Source: Certhia americana (lineage: Eukaryota; Chordata; Aves; Passeriformes; Certhiidae). Taken from it: 64,000 bases of DNA. The notes beneath the pieces were generated by a model, which searched no databases, was not told where the DNA came from, and was given only the letters and a program-made list of their open reading frames with translations. The stretch lies in the NCBI GenBank assembly GCA_018697195.1, contig CM031857.1:94258461-94322460 (forward strand). Reading direction: 5' to 3'. This document shows, in pieces, positions 61,204 to 64,000 of this stretch; within the stretch, counting starts at the first letter, position 1; each line of letters begins with the position of its first letter. The position numbers and the translations under genes are program-made.

Positions 61204-63082
61204 GAATTCTGTCAAATATCAAAAGAAAATATAAACTGCACGATTGATTGTGGTTAGTTTCAATGTGTTATCCGCAGCATGTAATTTCAGCTGCACATTT
61301 TACAAACCAGATCTCATTTTCACCTAACACTTTTGGATAAAGACATTATCAGAAGTGATTGCAGTTTATAATAAGTGTGCTCTAGAAATCCATCCACCAG
61401 CCTCTAAAGACCCTGCAGAACAAGGTAGTTCGTATAATGCAGTTTTATGGGTGTAGCATAATACAGAGGAAGGTAGCTTTCACAGTCAGTCTCTTTTGTG
61501 ACTCCAGAAACATACTTTTCCCAACTGATATCAGCCTAGTGCATTGATAGCAATACTAGAAATTCAGATAGTGACTTGAAATAACTTATTGAATATTTTT
61601 CCATAAAATTTAAATTAGGATAGAAAAATTAGATTAAAATCTCTTTGCATATTATCTAAACACCCTGATTTTTCTCTTAACCTAGGATGGCATAAATTTC
61701 CATTTTTTTCCATTAATTTCTATTATATATTTTAAATGCATGAATTTCTATGAGAATTTAAACTTTATAGTTCATTTTCCTAAAACAGTTATGCAGTCAC
61801 ATTTCTCTTGCCTCTCCTTCCCAAATAAAATGTGTTGACTTCTCAGCAATTTTAAACCTAAGAGTTGTTCACTTTGATGATTAAAATCATCACTGAAGTA
61901 TTTTAAAGACATTTTCAATGAAGTCCTGTTTATCTTACAACTCTCACTTGAGAGAACAAAAGAACAATTTTTAAATTGCATGAGATTAATAGAGATTCTA
62001 AATGTTACCAATTGTTACTAAATTGTTACCTATTGTTACTAAATCATAGAATAATAACTGGGATAGATTTTCTGCTTTCTTAAACATACAATGGCTGTCT
62101 TTCTTTCCTATGATTAAATTTGACCAAGGAGATTATATGTTGCAGTATCGTACCATAACAGTAAGAAGAAAATTTTCCTTGGTGTGATACCAAAAGCAAA
62201 ATCCCACCAGTGGTTTTATATATAAATTCCTTTCATACAGGGAAAAAAAAAATACGTTAACAAACAAGCAAAATTCAGAACTTCATTTCCCCATCTAGTT
62301 TTAACTGTGTTTGCTTGTGAGATGCTTTATGCTGAATGAGTCTAGGTTCTTTTTGGAAAGGCATATGGTACTTTGTGTTTTGTAACACAAAATTCCAAAT
62401 TATTCACATAAAGATCTTTTTTGCTTTTCTTTAGTCTGAACTGGGATCTTAAATAATTGAAATAATAATAAATGGTGTTAAATAATTTAAAAAGTAATAT
62501 TTGAATCTTTCTCTTGTGCTTTAAGTTTGCTAGCTTTTCTTTTTCCCTGAGCTGAAGAGTCATTGGGGAGTCCCCTCTATTGTCAAAATTTGGACTCTCC
62601 ACCTCCAATAAGCTATCTCCTAATCTGGATCGCACAATTCCCAGAGAGAATTATTAAAAAAGACAGCATTCCCATACATTTGGACTACTAGATACCATCT
62701 ACCTTCTTAGGACCATGTCTGTCATTACTGTGCAGAAAAAAATAATGTAGTGACTTCCATTTCATGTGCCGCTTGGGTCTCTGGTGGAAGATCTGTAGCT
62801 GGAATACCAATTCATTCTTTTACCACTCTTTATAGCTGCCAGTATTTCGAGGTGGCAAGAGTGTCTCCATTGTCCATGCTTTAGCAGCAATATTAGCCTG
62901 TGTTTCAACTGTTTGCATTGTCATACTTCCAAAATTTCCCCAGAGAGCAAAAGTCAGCTTTGTAAAGCAGGCACAGCTTGCACCTTAGGGAAAAAGGGAA
63001 TGGAATTTTGTCGGCCAGTTAAAGTAACTGCTTTGCAATACCATTCCTTCAGCTGAATCTCAAAGATTGATACCAGCAATAC

Positions 63083-63143
63083 TACTGTGCAGCTCCTTAA
63101 ACACAGTACTGTGCAGCTCTTTAACACAGTACTGTAAACACAG
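63083..63143 (+). repeat. 23/24-bp tandem repeat, 2.6 copies
   Basis: Unit 1 (63083-63106) runs from TACTGTGCAG to AAACACAG. Unit 2 (63107-63129) is the same with one base less and one substitution. A partial third unit (TACTGTAAACACAG) lies at 63130-63143. Confidence 0.92.
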
Positions 63144-64000
63144 ATGTGTATTTCAACTGGAAAGGATCAGGGAACCAAAATGTAAAGACTTGAACATATT
63201 CTGTCTGGGATATTCAAAACAACTTTTTTAAGCTCTTTTGCAGTGATTTATATGCTATAAAAATATGGCTTCATTTAATTTAGAAAGGTTATAGAATTGA
63301 GTCATTGCTGCATGTCCTTAAGTACTTACATAGTCAAATGTTTTTCAGGTTACATTATAGAAAATAAAAAGAGAAAGTAAGTTTTATATTTTAAACTGTG
63401 TCAATGGATTGGATAAGATACAGAAGAATGCATGTTTGAGAAGTGAACTAACAGTCTTATTGTCTGGACAGTTCCAATGATTAAAGAAAATACAATTTTT
63501 TTACACAGTATATCAGTTGCAGATTACAGAAGTTATTCTGTCATGCTTAACTTGCAGTTATTAATCTGCCAGAGACAGTAATTTGAACATCAACAAACTG
63601 CAAATATTCGGTAAGTTGATGAACCTGGTGCACCAGTTTACTGCCAAATTTTAGACAAACATGTCGTAAATTAATAGTGGCTTAAGATGAAAGTCAGAGT
63701 ACAGAACTGATAGCATGGAAAACTGAAATTTCAGATGTCAGTCCCTGCATTGCCAGCACTGGGATGTGGAAATGTTATTTATACAGGGCATATGAAGTGT
63801 TCAAAATCTAGCTCTGGAAGGGTGATTCTGGCTTAGACTAGCTTAAGCTAACACAAATTTGAGTTATGATTTTAAGTCATTATTCTTTATCTTGGAACAC
63901 TTACAATCACAGAGAGAAGCCTCATGACCAAAAAGTCAAAAAGGGCAAACATTGTAGAGGAACACAAGAGTAGAAGTAAAGCAGTAAAAGCACACCTGAT

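Larger units (their letters stand above)
61061..64000. other. AT-rich DNA to the window end, nothing recognised
   Basis: No confirmed gene. The minus-strand ORF 62635 to 62342 opens with a GTG rather than an ATG and starts with a fairly balanced 40-residue part before becoming Phe/Tyr/Lys-rich; I recognise no family. A triplicated TTGTTAC(C/T)AA-like motif lies at about 62010-62041. Confidence 0.45.

Overview
This window reads as a gene-poor, AT-rich stretch of a bird nuclear genome, most probably a passerine (songbird). The lineage call rests on interspersed repeats recognised by eye: many pieces of CR1 LINEs, a tRNA-Ile-headed SINE with a CR1-type tail resembling the songbird TguSINE1 family, and several avian endogenous-retrovirus LTRs. 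No database search was possible, so family names are from recognition only. I find no convincing protein-coding gene, rRNA or functional tRNA, and no CRISPR array or bacterial feature. The sequence fits an intergenic desert or the interior of a very large intron. Almost all ORFs over 60 codons are chance ORFs in AT-rich or single-base-rich DNA, or lie inside repeats.

Layout. 1-5326: unique AT-rich DNA with one exon-like block (4289-4386). 5327-5945: A-rich low complexity followed by a CR1 ORF2 fragment (+). 9106-9144: a (TA)n microsatellite. 10406-10524: the SINE (-). 17960-18663: an antisense LTR with an internal repeated block. 21701-22254 (+) and 24111-24728 (-): two LTRs of one family. 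27233-27372: a near-perfect 140-bp palindromic element with 39-bp inverted repeats and a perfect 8-bp flanking direct repeat, the most unusual object here. 27573-28740: an LTR fragment (-) with a 36-bp tandem duplication, next to a long CR1 3' part (+). 30290-33796: a CR1-rich cluster, in which a minus-strand CR1 seems split around a higher-order minisatellite, a 100-N gap and another CR1. 36957-37519: LTR (-). 40174-48525: four CR1 3' ends. 49897-50940: strand-skewed A-rich DNA. 53322-54470: a complete solo LTR (+) with a 5-bp target-site duplication, GC-rich against its flanks. 60876-61060: LTR fragment (-). The rest is AT-rich DNA without recognisable features.

Function. The recognisable elements are all dead or non-autonomous: CR1 copies are 5'-truncated, and both reverse-transcriptase cores that reach the catalytic motif have lost it; the LTRs lack internal viral genes; the SINE has lost its B box. 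The window is mainly a record of repeat insertion, duplication and decay. Possible novelty is limited to the palindromic element, the (AAABB)n minisatellite, and a few exon-like blocks that need RNA or comparative evidence.
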